Below are positions 10,999 to 22,920 of a stretch of DNA of 64,000 nt, in pieces. The stretch spans positions 1,550,001 through 1,614,000 of the forward strand of contig JAZKJV010008261.1 of assembly GCA_037367405.1 (NCBI GenBank), given 5' to 3'. The notes beneath the pieces are model-generated. The model was not told the origin of the DNA. It did not search any database and was given only the letters and a program-made list of their open reading frames with translations. Source of the DNA: Ottelia alismoides. Taxonomy: Eukaryota; Streptophyta; Magnoliopsida; Alismatales; Hydrocharitaceae. Position 1 is the first letter of the stretch; each line of letters begins with the position of its first letter. Both the position numbers and the translations under genes were made by a program.

Positions 10999-13849
10999 TG
11001 TAACATCTGTGTTTTTTTTAGTAGAGTTTTTTTTGCAAAAATAAAATAAAATAAAATCTTTATAGGAAATGAATAGAATTATAATTATGGAGTGTAATAT
11101 ATATATTGATACATAATAAGAAAAAAAATAATAAATAAAACAAAAAAATTGAAACAGCATAACTCACATGTCGTTTAAAGGAGAAGGATAGAATGATTTT
11201 TTTAACCAACCAAACGACAACTTCATCAAATGGTTAAAACAAACAAATAAACAAATTAATAACAAGTTATGGTTGTGCAAAGTAAGATAAACAATAATAA
11301 AAAAAATGTTGCAACAAACTTTTAAAGAAAAGGAACGAGTCTTGTGGGGGGGATTATCCTCCGTTAATGTTGGGTTGATTTCTCCCTCTAAAAAAACTAT
11401 AAATGCCAATTAAAGGGGATTGAATCCCTACGAGTCCTTCATGCCATCGTTTAGAGATAGGAAGACAAACATAGATAGAGAGAGAGACGGTATGATTTCC
11501 CCTACCTTCTGCTAATCGCCTCGAGCAAGATTGGGGTTGTTGTAGGCAACATCGAACATTGCAAGTTTTGGGGGCGGTCAAGCATTGAGCGACAAAACAA
11601 AGTCCAACACCGAGAGTCGGCAGATTAGTTGATCATAAGGTAAATCCATAGTTTTTATAAAGTCATTATCAATTGAACAGTGTCATCATTTTCTCGGATT
11701 CTCGTTAATGGAATGAATTATTTTCGTAATGTTAGAGCCAAAACTCTGCATAACAATGAACATGTTAGAAAAAATTTTTTAACTCAAGACTAAACCTTTA
11801 CACGTGTAATAAGTTTTGTTGTTGTTCATCTATTTTTTTCTTCCCTAGTTATGCTTTTGTAAGTACCCTATTGATTGGTTCATGCATGCATCTTGTAATT
11901 GCTATATGATCTTGTTAATCTGTAATGCATTGATTCATATTGATCATGGAAATTATTGTTTTATATATACCTTAATCATCTTATTAACAATAATTAATTG
12001 CTCATCAATTAATTCCATGAAATTGGGATCTAGAAAATTGGTCAAGTTAGCAATTAAGATCACCTAATTTCCGTCAAAGTTGAACTTCTTACATGGAAGG
12101 GACATCCTGATTGATTTCCATATAATTCTCAGACTAGACCTACTTAAACTTGGAGTTATTATATAATTAATTCTAGACTATGATTTGAACGAGTACTCTC
12201 AAGAACAAAAGGATGTGGACAAGGCCTTGGCTGCGAAGCTAAGTTCGCAATCATTGCTCTACAATGGATTAAGGGTTCCCTATACTTAAATTTGGTCATA
12301 TTGGTCGGATTCACTCTTTGGATATGAGGATCTAAGATGTTAACCTCCTTAATTCTTTTTATGTTTGAAATATAACTTGGCTACCAAACTCACTCCACAC
12401 ATGTTGTTAGTCTGTTGCATTTCTATCGAGCTACCTCGTCTGTATTTCTTCCTTCAAGTACGATTCAAATAGGACATGCTAACGAGTAACAAGCATTAGA
12501 AGTAATAACATAAACATGCAAATTCACCGAGAATGATTTTCACTACACGAAAAGAAGGAAGCTATTATTTCACATACAACTTAGAAGCCACAAAAAACTA
12601 ACTTTACGAACTTTGTACTTGGTATTAAAATGAATCCTTTTTGTAAGGTGATAACTAATTTATGCGGACGGAGAAACTTACAGATCTATCCATATCATTT
12701 TCCTATCAAGGTATGTACATTAATTTATGTCGCATACCATTGTTGTTTATACCCCATATTCGATTTTATTAGTTATTGCAATGGAGTTTTTATAATATCT
12801 CGTTAAACTTCGTTGATTATATCTCTGTATTAATACTTTAGGTAATTAAGTGCTATGTTGATATTTAGCCATAATGCTTATCTATGGATTATTTGTTAAA
12901 TATTATAGAGATAGATACATCGATATATATAGTTTAATTTGCATTTTTTTGTCCAAATATTTTTATTGAAAAATAAGTTATTATTTTTGACACCACCGTT
13001 GTGCGGGAGTAGACATTATTCATTGTTGGTCCATTAGAGACTTAGACCTGGCCGGGTGCCGCGCAGACGGTTAATTCTGCCAATTGACCGTTGTAGGCGG
13101 GTAATCTTACACTACTTCCAAACAATTTCCGCTACGGCGGTTGACTCAGTACTGATGTCTATTGCATTGGGGTTTGGATAGGAGACCTCGTATTGATATT
13201 TCTTTTAATTTAAAAATTTTGATTTAAGGGAACGGGGTGGCTTCTATCCAAGCTCGGGCTACCCGGTGTCGGCAGATGGTATTGATCTATATTTGATATG
13301 GATTTTGATATTATGGTCACAAAATTTGTTATATTCAAGGAAATTTATTGAATTGTCATTGTTATCCTATGATGATTGGCATAATTGAGGAAGTCTTATG
13401 ATAGTTCATCATTTATTTATTGACTTATATTCCTTATCATATGGAATTGTCATTGTATTATTCTTTATTACTCATTGTATATGGTTATGATGGTATATCT
13501 CATAAATTATTGGTGCGTACTTAGTCAAATTCGGTTGACTAATATTGATTTATAACCTTGCAGCTTAGAGGAAAGCAAGAGGGTTGGTCGTTGGCTGGAT
13601 TGAAGAGTCTTTGATATTTTCTTTCCTCTTAAGTCATTGTACGGATAGATATTTAATTTTATTGTGTAGTTCAGACTTGATGAGTCCTTATTTATTGGTT
13701 AAGTTCCTTTATTCTTCCATTATGTATGGCACTCTGAAAGTTAATTATGGGTTATTGAGTTTTGTCTCGCTCCTAGACTTGAAAAAAAAATTCATTATTT
13801 TGGGATGCTTCCGTAATTTTCCCTATGTTTCGAGGTCCGGGACATGACA
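10999..13849 (+). repeat. E 3' LTR
   Basis: The LTR starts TGTAACATC after the polypurine tract and ends GGTCCGGGACATGACA at 13849, giving TG...CA ends and a length of about 2.85 kb. The 3' third contains the GGCCGGGTGCCG and GACGGTTAATTCTGCC stretches (about 13050-13080) that I associate with chromovirus LTRs of this type. No genes lie inside. The 5' LTR is outside the window, so divergence and TSD cannot be checked. Confidence 0.8.
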
Positions 13850-13901
13850 AGTATAATCAAGGCAATGATTGGTAATTTACATCCAAATAGTTACCTTCTA
13901 T

Positions 13902-14600
13902 AGAATTTAGTAATATATATATATAATAGTCAAGTAAATGTGTGATGCGAGATCAGTAATATCATAATAAATGATTAGTAAGAACATTGTGTATGTAAAG
14001 AGCATTGCATTTATTTCTGTAATATTTTTTCTTTTTCGTCAAGGAAGCATTACGTTAATTTTACTAATACATTTTTCCTTATGTGCATGTGTTTAATAAC
14101 TTCTTTCTCAAAGCATCATTTTCATATTAATCTTATAGAAGAAGAATATCTTACTGATTATATGTTAATCTCTTACTCGAGCAATGCCCATACCTTACTG
14201 ACCATTATTTTTTATTACTGACATCATAATATTGTATATATACTTGTACAGAATTTAGTAATATATATAAATTGATCAAGTAAATGCGTGATGCGAGATC
14301 AGTAATACCATAACAAATGATTAGTAAGAACATTGTGCATGTAAATAACATTGCATTCATTTCTGTAATTTTTTTCTTTTTTTTGGTCAAATAAATCATT
14401 CCATTAATTTTACTAATTCATTTTTCCCTATGTGCATTTTTTAATGGCTTCTTTTTCAAAGCACCATTTTCATATTAATCATATAGAAGGAGAATATGTA
14501 ACTGGTTATATGTTAATATCTTACTTGAGCAATGTCCATACCTTACTGATCATTATTTTATTATTACTGATGTCATAATATTGTATATATTACTAATTCC
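13902..14600. repeat. 348-bp direct tandem duplication
   Basis: Sequence beginning AGAATTTAGTAATATATAT at 13902 recurs at 14250 (period 348). The two units align along their whole length with scattered substitutions, including GATGCGAGATCAGTAAT, ATGATTAGTAAGAACATTGTG and GAGCAATG(C/T)CCATACCTTACTGA. The second unit fades near 14600. No gene is seen. The unit is AT-rich and could be part of an unrecognised transposon or an old tandem duplication. Confidence 0.85.
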
Positions 14601-15905
14601 ATTTGTACATGTTACATACAATATATAACATGTTACTTTGTCATTCAATCATTCTTACTTATGCATTGATAAATTATTAGTAATATCAAGCTGAAAGTTA
14701 CTTGTCATGATTTTTTTATTAATTCATCATTTCTCTTTCTGGTATGATCTTATCGCGATCCAAATCCATAAAGGAAGCATTGTTCATCAGTACTTCTGAG
14801 ATATCATGATCAATTTCTCGATTATCATCCATGAAACATAAGAAGTGTGCGAACATTTGGCATAACTGATATAAAAGATGAAGTAGTAAACCATTAGCTG
14901 TGGGTTGTAAGAACTAAAGAGGAAATAGTAATAACAAAACCTTGATCTTGTGAAATACTTGAATATAAAGTGAAAAATTGAGGAATTTAATTTCAAAATA
15001 GACACAAAATAAGTAACAATTGCGTAGGAAATAGTAAAATCAAAATGTCATATCACTAAATAATGTAAATACATCAATAACTCAGTATATTTTCAAAATA
15101 ATGCATGAAAAGTAACAATTATGTTAGCAATAGTAACATAAAATATCTTACAAGTAAACTAAGTAAATAAATCAGTAACTTTATTTATGAGATAGTAATA
15201 AAATACCTTAAAAGTAACATTTATTTTAACATCAACAACTAAATACAAAAGGATAAGTAATTACTCAAGTTACTTAAGTAACATATAGAATATAATTGTT
15301 TAAGTAAGAATTATTCAAAGACAAGTAACATTTAGTATATTGTCAATAACATTTGCAAATTGATCAGAAGTGATTGGTTGGGACCTTTCACTCACTCCCC
15401 TCTATTCGAAATATGCCTTTCTAGGAGCTAAACTATGTATGACGAATATATGTCAAGGAAAAGTAACTATTGTATTTATATTAGTAACTCATTGCGAAAG
15501 ATAAGTAATTTGTTGAACTACCTAAATAACTTAACGAATAGAATTGAATTAGTAAGAAGGATAAAATAAAAGTTTTTAGGTTAAAAAGGAATATGATTCG
15601 AATATGTTCCTTATGAAATATTGTTATCATCATCCGAATCCAATTGCAAGTCATCCATTGTCGCTCCTTCTTATATGATATTCTCACGATCCAAATCTGA
15701 CCAAGAGTCATCGTTCATCATTACATCTGAGGTATCATGATCGAAATATAATCGCAAATCATCCATCGCATTTGAATCTGAAATTGAAAACTCAAAAGCA
15801 AACAATCAGATTCTATCAATAACGTGAAATAAATGTTTAATCTTCAAATACAATACCTTGCATTAGACAAAATTGATCGCCTCATTTTACAAGAACGGTT
15901 TCCTC
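14601..15905. other. AT-rich tract with many AGTAAC/AGTAAT words and two exon-like acidic segments
   Basis: From about 14640 to 15560 the words AGTAAC, AGTAAT and AGTAAA recur every few tens of bases without a fixed period. On the minus strand two segments could encode related acidic peptides. At about 14830-14740 the translation includes DHDISEVLMNNASF and DLDRDKII. At about 15755-15660 it includes DHDTSDVMMNDDSW and DLDRENII, followed by MDDLQLDSDDDNN. I do not recognise the family. They may be exon fragments of an unknown gene or transposase, duplicated about 0.9 kb apart. Confidence 0.4.
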
Positions 15906-15920
15906 ATGTTGCAAATCACT
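15906..15920. repeat. LINE target-site duplication, left copy
   Basis: ATGTTGCAAATCACT here is repeated exactly at 17969-17983, right after the A-run ending the LINE. Confidence 0.85.
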
Positions 15921-17968
15921 TAGCATTTTGGAGAATCATTTTGGATAAAGTCTTGGGGTCTATCAATTTGGAGAATCAATCAGCATTCGTTCTAGGGCGC
16001 CAAATGACAGATGAGTTTGTTTAGGCATTCGAGATCTGTTTAGAGTGGAAGCGCAGGGGTACAAAAGGCATGTTGTGGAAGATCGATTTTGCAAGGGCGT
16101 ATGATTGCGTTGAATGGAAGTTCCCATGGATGTCAATGAGGAGGAGAGGATTTTCGAAAAGCTTGATAGGATGGATAAAAAGATGTATCACAACTACATC
16201 CTTTTTGATCTTAGTGAATGGATGATCGGAGGGAGGATTTTTTCAATCTCAGAGAGTGGTCCAGCAGGAATGTCCTCTGACACCCATGTTAATTGTGCTG
16301 ATGGCGTATGCATTGGCAGTTATGCTCAGGAAAGCGGTTGATGGTGGATGGTGTGAAGGTTTCCGCCTCGGTGAGATTTCTGTACCGTTGCTGTTGTACG
16401 CGAATGATACGATACTCTTTCTTGGCGAAACAGATGATATGAATAACAGAGCGGCTCAGTTGCTGGATATCTTTAGCAAATTGTCTGATCTTGAGGTCAA
16501 CCAGCAGAAGTTTGTGGCTATCACTTTTGGGATACATAACGAAAAACGGGCATGGGTGGCTGAGATACTTCAATGTCTGTTGGGGGACTTGCTAATTACG
16601 TACTTGGGCCTTCCCTTTGTTGCTGGCAAACTCACAATAGAAGATTGGGATACGGTTATCCAAAAGTTAGAGCAAAAGATGGTTGGATGGAAGGGGGTCA
16701 CCCTGTCTAGAGGTGGGAAGCTAGTAATGTTGAAGAATGTCTTCGGAGCTATTCCAACTTTCTTTTTCTCGACTAGATTGATGCCAGCAGGGGTGAGAAA
16801 GAAGATCAAAAAGTTGATGAGTAGATTCTTTTGGTCAGATGGGAAACAACAATTGACTAGCTTACATCTGGTGTCATGGGAGGAGATCATCAAAACTCGT
16901 GAGCAGGGGGTTGGGAGTTCGGGACTTGTCGTACATGAATAAGGCGTTGATGTCAAATTGGATTCTGAGCATTTGGGGGCCATCGGTGGATCTTGTTTCA
17001 AGATTGTTGAGGAAAATTTATGGGGTGAAAGGAGAGTTGGTGGCAGAGAATATTCGATACGAATCATCTTTGTGGAAAGGGGTGAGGGACATTCTGCCAC
17101 TTGCGGCAGGAAAGCTAAGGCCTAAACTAGGAGATGGGAGAGGGTTTAGATTCTGGAGGAATAATTGGACCGTTGAAGGGGTGTTAGAGACAAAATTTCT
17201 AAGACTATTTGCGATGATAACTTTGAAGGATGCCATGTTGAGTAAAGTTGCACATTCAGGTGAATGGAGACCAAGTTTTACCGTAATTCTCTAGAATAAA
17301 AGGAGATGAGTTGAATAGATTGAAGGTTGTTGTTCCTTACCCAGATGATTTCTCTCAGAATAGGGATCATTACGAATGGGAAGGCACAAGATTTTCGGTC
17401 AGGCTTCTATATGGGGAGTTGAGAAATGGAGAGGAGAATCAAGACCCTAAATTATGCCCGGATGTAAAGATTATTTGGACGTGCACGATCCCAAGCAGGA
17501 TAAAGGTGTTCCTTTGGAGCCTGAGGAGAGATAAATTGTGTGACAAGGTAAGGAGAGCAAGGTTGTTGGAACTTCAAGAGATGAACTGTGACAGATGCAG
17601 ACTTCAAATGGAGAACTCTTAACATCTTTTCTTGACGTACGAAACCTCGACGAAGATTTGGAGGGAAGTGACGACCTCATGGGTAGACACAAGAAGTTTT
17701 TCGAGATTCTGGGAATCGGTTAGAAGGGTAGGAGGTAACTCAAATGACGATGTCACTAAGCTATTTGTGGCATTGTGGGCATCTTGTTGGCAAGAAATGA
17801 GCTTATTTTAGAAATCAAAGGTTCTACCCTAAAAATGTTGTATCACACTGTAGGGCTCTTTTGAGTTTTTGGAAGTCCGGGTAACCCTTCTTGTAACATT
17901 TATTTAATTATTATAAAATTTTGGTGGTGATTCCCAACTCAGGATATCATCCTCTTCTTTACAAAAAA
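15921..17968 (+). mobile_element. 5'-truncated L1-type LINE
   Basis: A non-LTR retrotransposon copy of about 2.05 kb. It is bounded by exact 15-bp duplications (15906-15920 and 17969-17983) and ends in a short A-run (TTTACAAAAAAA). Only the RT C-terminal half and the zinc-finger region of ORF2 remain; ORF1, the endonuclease and the RT N-terminus are missing, as is usual for incomplete target-primed reverse transcription. The element has since gathered stops and frameshifts. Confidence 0.9.
15922..17640 (+). pseudogene. LINE ORF2 fragment: reverse transcriptase and zf-RVT region
   Basis: ORF2 of L1-type elements copies its own RNA at the nicked target. Visible in order are NQSAFVLGRQ (about 15975), motif A in KIDFARAYDCVEW (about 16080), QQECPLTPML (about 16258), motif C as LLLYANDTILFL (about 16395), then YLGLPF, GWKGVTLSRGGKL and FFWSDG, and the plant zf-RVT segment with IPSRIKVFLWSL, then NCDRCRL (about 17490-17610). 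Motif C normally reads YADD; here the first aspartate is asparagine, which would inactivate RT. A stop lies at 16022, a frameshift in the G-run near 16905, another frame change near 17295, and a stop at 17620. Confidence 0.9.
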
Positions 17969-17983
17969 ATGTTGCAAATCACT
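17969..17983. repeat. LINE target-site duplication, right copy
   Basis: Exact match to 15906-15920. The downstream sequence continues the pre-insertion host sequence. Confidence 0.85.
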
Positions 17984-18229
17984 AGATAAATCATCTCTCA
18001 TTGAATACAATATGTTTTTCGTAAATGCATACTATTTTTAGAATTTCTTATAATTTCCAATTTAATTTTCTTTCCATTATGGTTAGGGTTCCTACTATTT
18101 GGAGATTGAAAAAAGCTTCTTAAAAAAGAAAATACACGTGTAATATGATGATCATTGGATTAAGATCAAAGGGTTAAAAAGTGGAGCTCATCTCATCTCT
18201 ACTGAGCATAGAATTCGTTGGATAAAAAT

Positions 18230-18314
18230 CACACACACACACAAACAGACACCCCCCCACACACACACAAACAGACACACACACACGCACATATGTATAT
18301 AGAGAGAGAGAGAG
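18230..18314. repeat. (AC)n and (AG)n microsatellite
   Basis: An interrupted AC repeat with a C-run (18230-18291) is followed by (AG)7 at 18301-18314, next to the left end of a foldback element. Confidence 0.95.
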
Positions 18315-18320
18315 GAAAGA

Positions 18321-18684
18321 GATCCTACTTCATGAAGTAGGTAACTTACCTACTTCATTCTCATTTTTGTCGCTTTTTTTATTTTTTTGAAAAATTCTTC
18401 CTTGGATTTTCATAACTATATCTCTCTAATATGTTATTCAAATCTCGTCAAAAATAGAGACTCATATTCCCTCCCTCCAGAGCAGGTAATTTTACCAGTC
18501 TTAGATTTACTAGAAATTATATGTTATGGATGGAGGACATATGAGTTTCTATTTCCAATGGATTTGAATGACATATTAGTGGGATATAGTTATGAAAATC
18601 CACGGAAGCATCTTTCAAAAAAAATAAAAAAAGTGGGAAAATGAGAATGAAGTAGGTAAGTTACCTAATTCATGAAGTAGGATC
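18321..18684. mobile_element. Foldback MITE with about 150-bp inverted arms
   Basis: The left arm starts GATCCTACTTCATGAAGTAG and the right arm is its reverse complement with few differences. Matching continues inward through TTACCTACTTCATTCTCATTTT, GGATTTTCATAACTATATC and AATATGT(T/C)ATTCAAATC, leaving only a short loop near 18490-18510. The outer 20 bp contain an 18-bp perfect palindrome, CCTACTTCATGAAGTAGG. It has no coding capacity. The flanks are microsatellites, so a TSD cannot be read and the superfamily is unknown. Confidence 0.8.
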
Positions 18685-18687
18685 CCT

Positions 18688-18777
<90 letters not shown>

Positions 18778-18797
18778 TGCGTGTGTGTGTGTGTGTA
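18688..18797. repeat. (TA)n-(GT)n-(GTGC)n microsatellite
   Basis: A short TA run (18688-18702) passes into GT repeats with a GTGC/GCGT block (about 18759-18780). The open frame on the opposite strand is only the translated repeat. Confidence 0.95.
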
Positions 18798-18798
18798 T

Positions 18799-18962
18799 GA
18801 GTGATCCTGTGAGAGCAAAAAACTATGAGAGCATGAGAAAAGTGATTCTGGACCACTAGATTATGTCTTCTCTCCCCTGGTCTTCTCTCTCCTAGTTGAA
18901 TCTAATGGTCCAGAATCACTGCTCTCATGCTCTCACATGTTTTGGCTCTCATAGGATCACTC
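18799..18962. mobile_element. Short MITE with about 65-bp terminal inverted repeats
   Basis: The left end starts GAGTGATCCTGTGAGAGC; the right end reads, in reverse complement, GAGTGATCCTATGAGAGC. The arms continue through AGAGCATGAGA and GTGATTCTGGACCA(C/T)TAGATT and enclose a CT-rich centre. Total length is 164 bp with no coding capacity. No convincing TSD is visible against the flanking GT repeat. Confidence 0.8.
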
Positions 18963-19131
18963 CTTTATATTTATAGTTGAAATACGAACTTCAAATTGTG
19001 CTTTGTCACGCGTTATTATAGAAACTAAATTATACATGTAGTCGATTTACCTATAGACCTATATAAATCACTTAATTGTAATATGATATATATAGATTGC
19101 TGAAACGATTTTTTGGGTGATTAGTATGCAG

Positions 19132-19286
19132 GGTGGAGAACATAGAAGCAATCTTTTTTATGGTGGTAGTGCAAAGTTTAGTAGGTACGGAATCGATGAT
19201 ATTCGTCCGGATCAAGCGGTGCTTACATCTTGATTAGTGATAATAACGTTGGCCATGATCATGAGGTTATTGGGGTTGGATGGATG
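19132..19286 (+). pseudogene. Neprosin-like exon remnant (tentative)
   Basis: A 155-bp segment is bracketed by a good splice acceptor (pyrimidine-poor but ending TATGCAG, 19125-19131) and a consensus donor (GATG then GTAAGT, donor at 19287). Translation gives FYGGSAKFSRYGIDDI, then DQAVLTS, and after a one-base frameshift ISDNN, then VIGVGWM. The spacing of a Y-G start, a WI-like strand and a terminal VGWM resembles the C-terminal domain of plant neprosin/DUF239 proteins (secreted prolyl-endopeptidase family). The LTR of element C starts 20 bp after the donor, so the gene would be interrupted. This is the only host-gene candidate in the window; the family call is from memory of the pattern and is uncertain. 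Confidence 0.4.
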
Positions 19287-20458
19287 GTAAGTGTATTTTT
19301 TCTTGTTGATGAATCCATGATTCATCGCCTTTATTCTTTCATTTGGCTAAAATCCTTGCTAAAATGCATGTAAATAATCACTAATTCCAACTAATTATCA
19401 TTCTAACCACAAATATTAATATTATATATTTAACAGTTATTTTATCTAAATTAAAATAATAAAGATAAAAAGAAAAATAAAAGAAAAGAAGGATGTAGAT
19501 ATAAAATATATACTGACTAATCCTAACCCCGAGACCAGGTCAATATTGACGTGGTCAACAAAAAAAATAAGTAGGGGGAGATAAGGATCCTAACCTATAA
19601 AAATATCAAGAAAATCAAGATCAAGAATTTAGTTTATCCATTTTTACCTTGTAAATATTTCACCTATTTTATTTATCACTAATAAAATTCCAAACCAAAA
19701 TACTTCTTTTACAAAGTTGTTCATAAATATATATAAAATTTTATAAAAATATCAAAAAAATAATTCATCATAAAAATAATTAATCAAAATGAACCGTAAA
19801 AGCTGCAAAAGCCGACTTCCGAGGTTCATAACTATTTATAGAAAACATCAAACCTACCAAACTCACTTTTAAACTTCGTTTTATACTTAATACTATTTAT
19901 TAAAAATATAAGAAATATTAGAATAAAAAGGGTGAGTTTTGGCGTTTGGACCATGTTGTATATATGTACTATATGTAGAAATTTCCTGGATTTATAATTA
20001 ATTAACTATAAACCCGATTAACTTAATTTATTTTCTAAAAATCTTTTAAAATATATATATATATAACTTAAGTGAAAATGCCAATAAACCCGAAGCCATG
20101 AAATCACTACCTAAATTTTCTAGACCTCATAACTCAGCCATACTAACTCCGAATTGGGCAAGCTCGGTCTTAAAATTCATATTACTCAATTATATACAAA
20201 ATAACACTGATCTCGTTAAAATCAGAGTTAATATGTAAAATGTGGGTTTCAGGACCGTATTGGTATATTATATAATGTGCAGTAATTTATACTATTATTT
20301 AATATATTAATACTTTATTCTTAAATTAAAATATATTATTTATTTATTTATTTCTGTATTAATAATTAATTAACTACTTATTTATTTATTAATTTATGTA
20401 ATAATTTAATTATATACCTAATTATTTAATTTATTATTTAATGATTTAATTTTTGTTT

Positions 20459-20480
20459 CTCTCTCTCTCTCTCTCTCTCT
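20459..20480. repeat. (CT)n microsatellite
   Basis: About eleven CT units at the upstream edge of the GC-rich island in the C LTR. Such CT tracts are common near plant transcription starts, but no start can be shown here. Confidence 0.9.
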
Positions 20481-22920
20481 TCATTCTCCTTCTCCCCCGC
20501 TACCCGTTTTCCCCTTTTCTTCACCACCTGGAAACCCAACGATGTTGATCATCATTCCTCCACAGTCTGTCATCGCCAATGCCCTCAACGGTCGATCGTT
20601 GGCCGACCGTTTGCCTAACCGATCCTGATCTCCTCTTTCGTCGGCATTGTCCGGATCCGGTCCCTTGGGCACCATGCCACCTAACCCTATATATAGTCCG
20701 TCAACCTCTGAGCATAATATGATCCACCATTTTATTTCCTTCTCTCCCATTTCTCCGGCGAGCTCTGGTGACAGTAGAGCATTCCCGTCCGCGAGTGAGG
20801 TCAAGAGAGGTCGAGGCTCCGGCGAGATCCATCGCAGTCGGTGTTGCAGCCCCCCGCACCGCCGCGCGATTAGCCTCCCTTCGCCACAGTTGAGGCAACG
20901 ACCGGAAGATCCTCATAGCTCCTCCACATGCAAAATCCCATTCCACCTCCCTCGCTTTTCCAGGTTAGATCCCTCTTCCGATTTCTTATTCCTACTATTT
21001 TCCCCCTATTATCTTGTCATTATCCTCTAAGATCACCTATTCTGCTTCACCTGATCCATTACCGATTCACATCCATTTCCATTATAAATCCCTACCATTG
21101 CTCCTTCTATCTCCTAGTCCTGACCACCTCCGATGGTGCACGATGATCAGAGTTTGGTTCCATTCCCTCACATCGTCGGAACCTACGCTCATCGTTCTCC
21201 TTTAGTTTTGGACCGAGTGTTGCGCTCGAGTTAGAACTTCGTTTGCAGGACATTAGGGGCTCTCAACCCGAAGATCAAGCATGAAGCATTCACATTAGAA
21301 TCTGAATATTCACAACGATTCTCAGAGTTGAACAAACATTACCCGTGAGACCTGATTTAGAACACATCAAACATAATACTGCCATCAAAACTTTGAGCTT
21401 CTCCAAGTCAAGCATCTGGACTCGAGCATCATCACCTTTACTCGATCAACCGACACAGCTCTAAATCCGATCTGAATCATCCTATCATCGATCCGCACAT
21501 CATCGAGAAACTGTTCAAAAGCCCGAAGCCTCGCTCGATTTGGGGCTTAATACGAGATAAACTTCAGATTTCTTCTATGTCATTTAAGCATAGCACGCGT
21601 GAAGCGCGTGCAAAGCGGGACATTATATTCGGGAATTATGCGACACCCCCCCCCCTGAAATGCTGCTTTTCATATCCCGATCCAAGCAGGTCTAGAGCCG
21701 GCTAAGTCACGTGCTTGGCACGTAGTTGGAAAAATTACACGACGCACCCCTGAGTTTTTGAAGATTCACATACATGTTCCTAGGCTGGAAGAAGCACGTT
21801 AACAGTCACGTGCTTCTTTGAAGAATTTGCGTGGACCCCCCTCGTTGACTATGCTATTTAAAAGCAAGTCCAAGAGCCATCACGTTCCCACAAGCATCTT
21901 CTGGTGTTTTTGCACAAATACACCTCAGATTTTGCTATATTACACACGTGACCCTACATTTCCAAAATAATCACATAAATACCCCCATTACTGTACATAA
22001 CCACTATACATAATAATTACATATAAAATACAATACAAAATATAAAAAAATTATTAAAATTACATATTAAATACTAGTATTTGACTATATACTGTATTAA
22101 ATAAAGTTTTAAAAAATAAAAAGATTTTCTATTTTAACAAATCATTAAAAACACCTAAAAAATAATAAACTTTACAAAAAAATAAAAAAATAGAAAAACA
22201 ACTTTAACAATCCTATAAAAACTAGCTACAGAATATTTTATCATATTTTACATTTTAAACTAAAAATAAAATAAAAATTGCATAATAAAACCAATAAAAA
22301 AATATAAAATACAAAGTCTAAAAATTCATAACTAAATCAAAAACACACATAAAAACACGCTGCATATCGTTTTAAAGATAATTTCGTCTACTTTCTAATA
22401 CAAATAAAATAAAAATATTTTCGCATTATTTTCAATCTCAGAAGTCCAAAATAAAAATCTGTTTTCAATAAAAAAATCAATTTTCAACATAAAAAATAAT
22501 TTAAAAATTCATAAAATTTCTAAAAATCTTTTAAAATTTCATAAAAATATAGAATAAAAAATTAAATAAAATTTACAAAATATTTTCTAAATAATAAAAA
22601 TATATAAAATACCTAGAAATTATAAAAACAATATAAAATTCATGAAAATTAAATAAAAATCTAAAAAAATTCTAATAAATAAATAAAAATTAGGAAACCT
22701 TTTACCTTAGGTTTGCTATAGTTTAACTGTAGTTTCAAACAGTTTGCCTCCCTGAGTTTGACACTCCTGTGTTTTCACTATATATCAAAGTTTAGGAGTA
22801 TAAATATAATAAAAATAAAAAGATTAACTCAAAATTAATCTTTTTTGGTAAAATTCAACCGGTCACCACAATGATGGTTGTTTATCTTTTTAGACAACAT
22901 GATTGGTTATGTTTTTCAGA

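Larger units (their letters stand above)
7715..13849 (+). mobile_element. Element E: Tekay/Del-like chromovirus, 3' part
   Basis: This is the 3' portion of a Ty3/gypsy chromovirus: the C-terminal half of protease, RT, RNase H, integrase with a chromodomain-like tail, polypurine tract and 3' LTR. Its 5' LTR, gag and protease active site are not in the window because element F is inserted in the protease gene and occupies everything to the left. Assignment to the Tekay/Del branch rests on the integrase C-terminus (FHISML, then EATWE and a YPEL tail) and on the LTR ends TGTAACATC and GGGACATGACA. Pol has many stops and frameshifts, so the copy is dead. Confidence 0.85.

Noticed and set aside
10837..11581. 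Minus-strand frames over the E pol end and LTR start
   Set aside because: Shadow frames of pol and AT-rich LTR sequence; no motif.
18665..18856. Open frame of alternating H and T on the minus strand
   Set aside because: It is the translation of the GT/GTGC microsatellite and the edge of a MITE.
20481..21205. Open frames in the C LTR island
   Set aside because: Frames overlap on both strands, contain no recognisable motif, and lie in an LTR.
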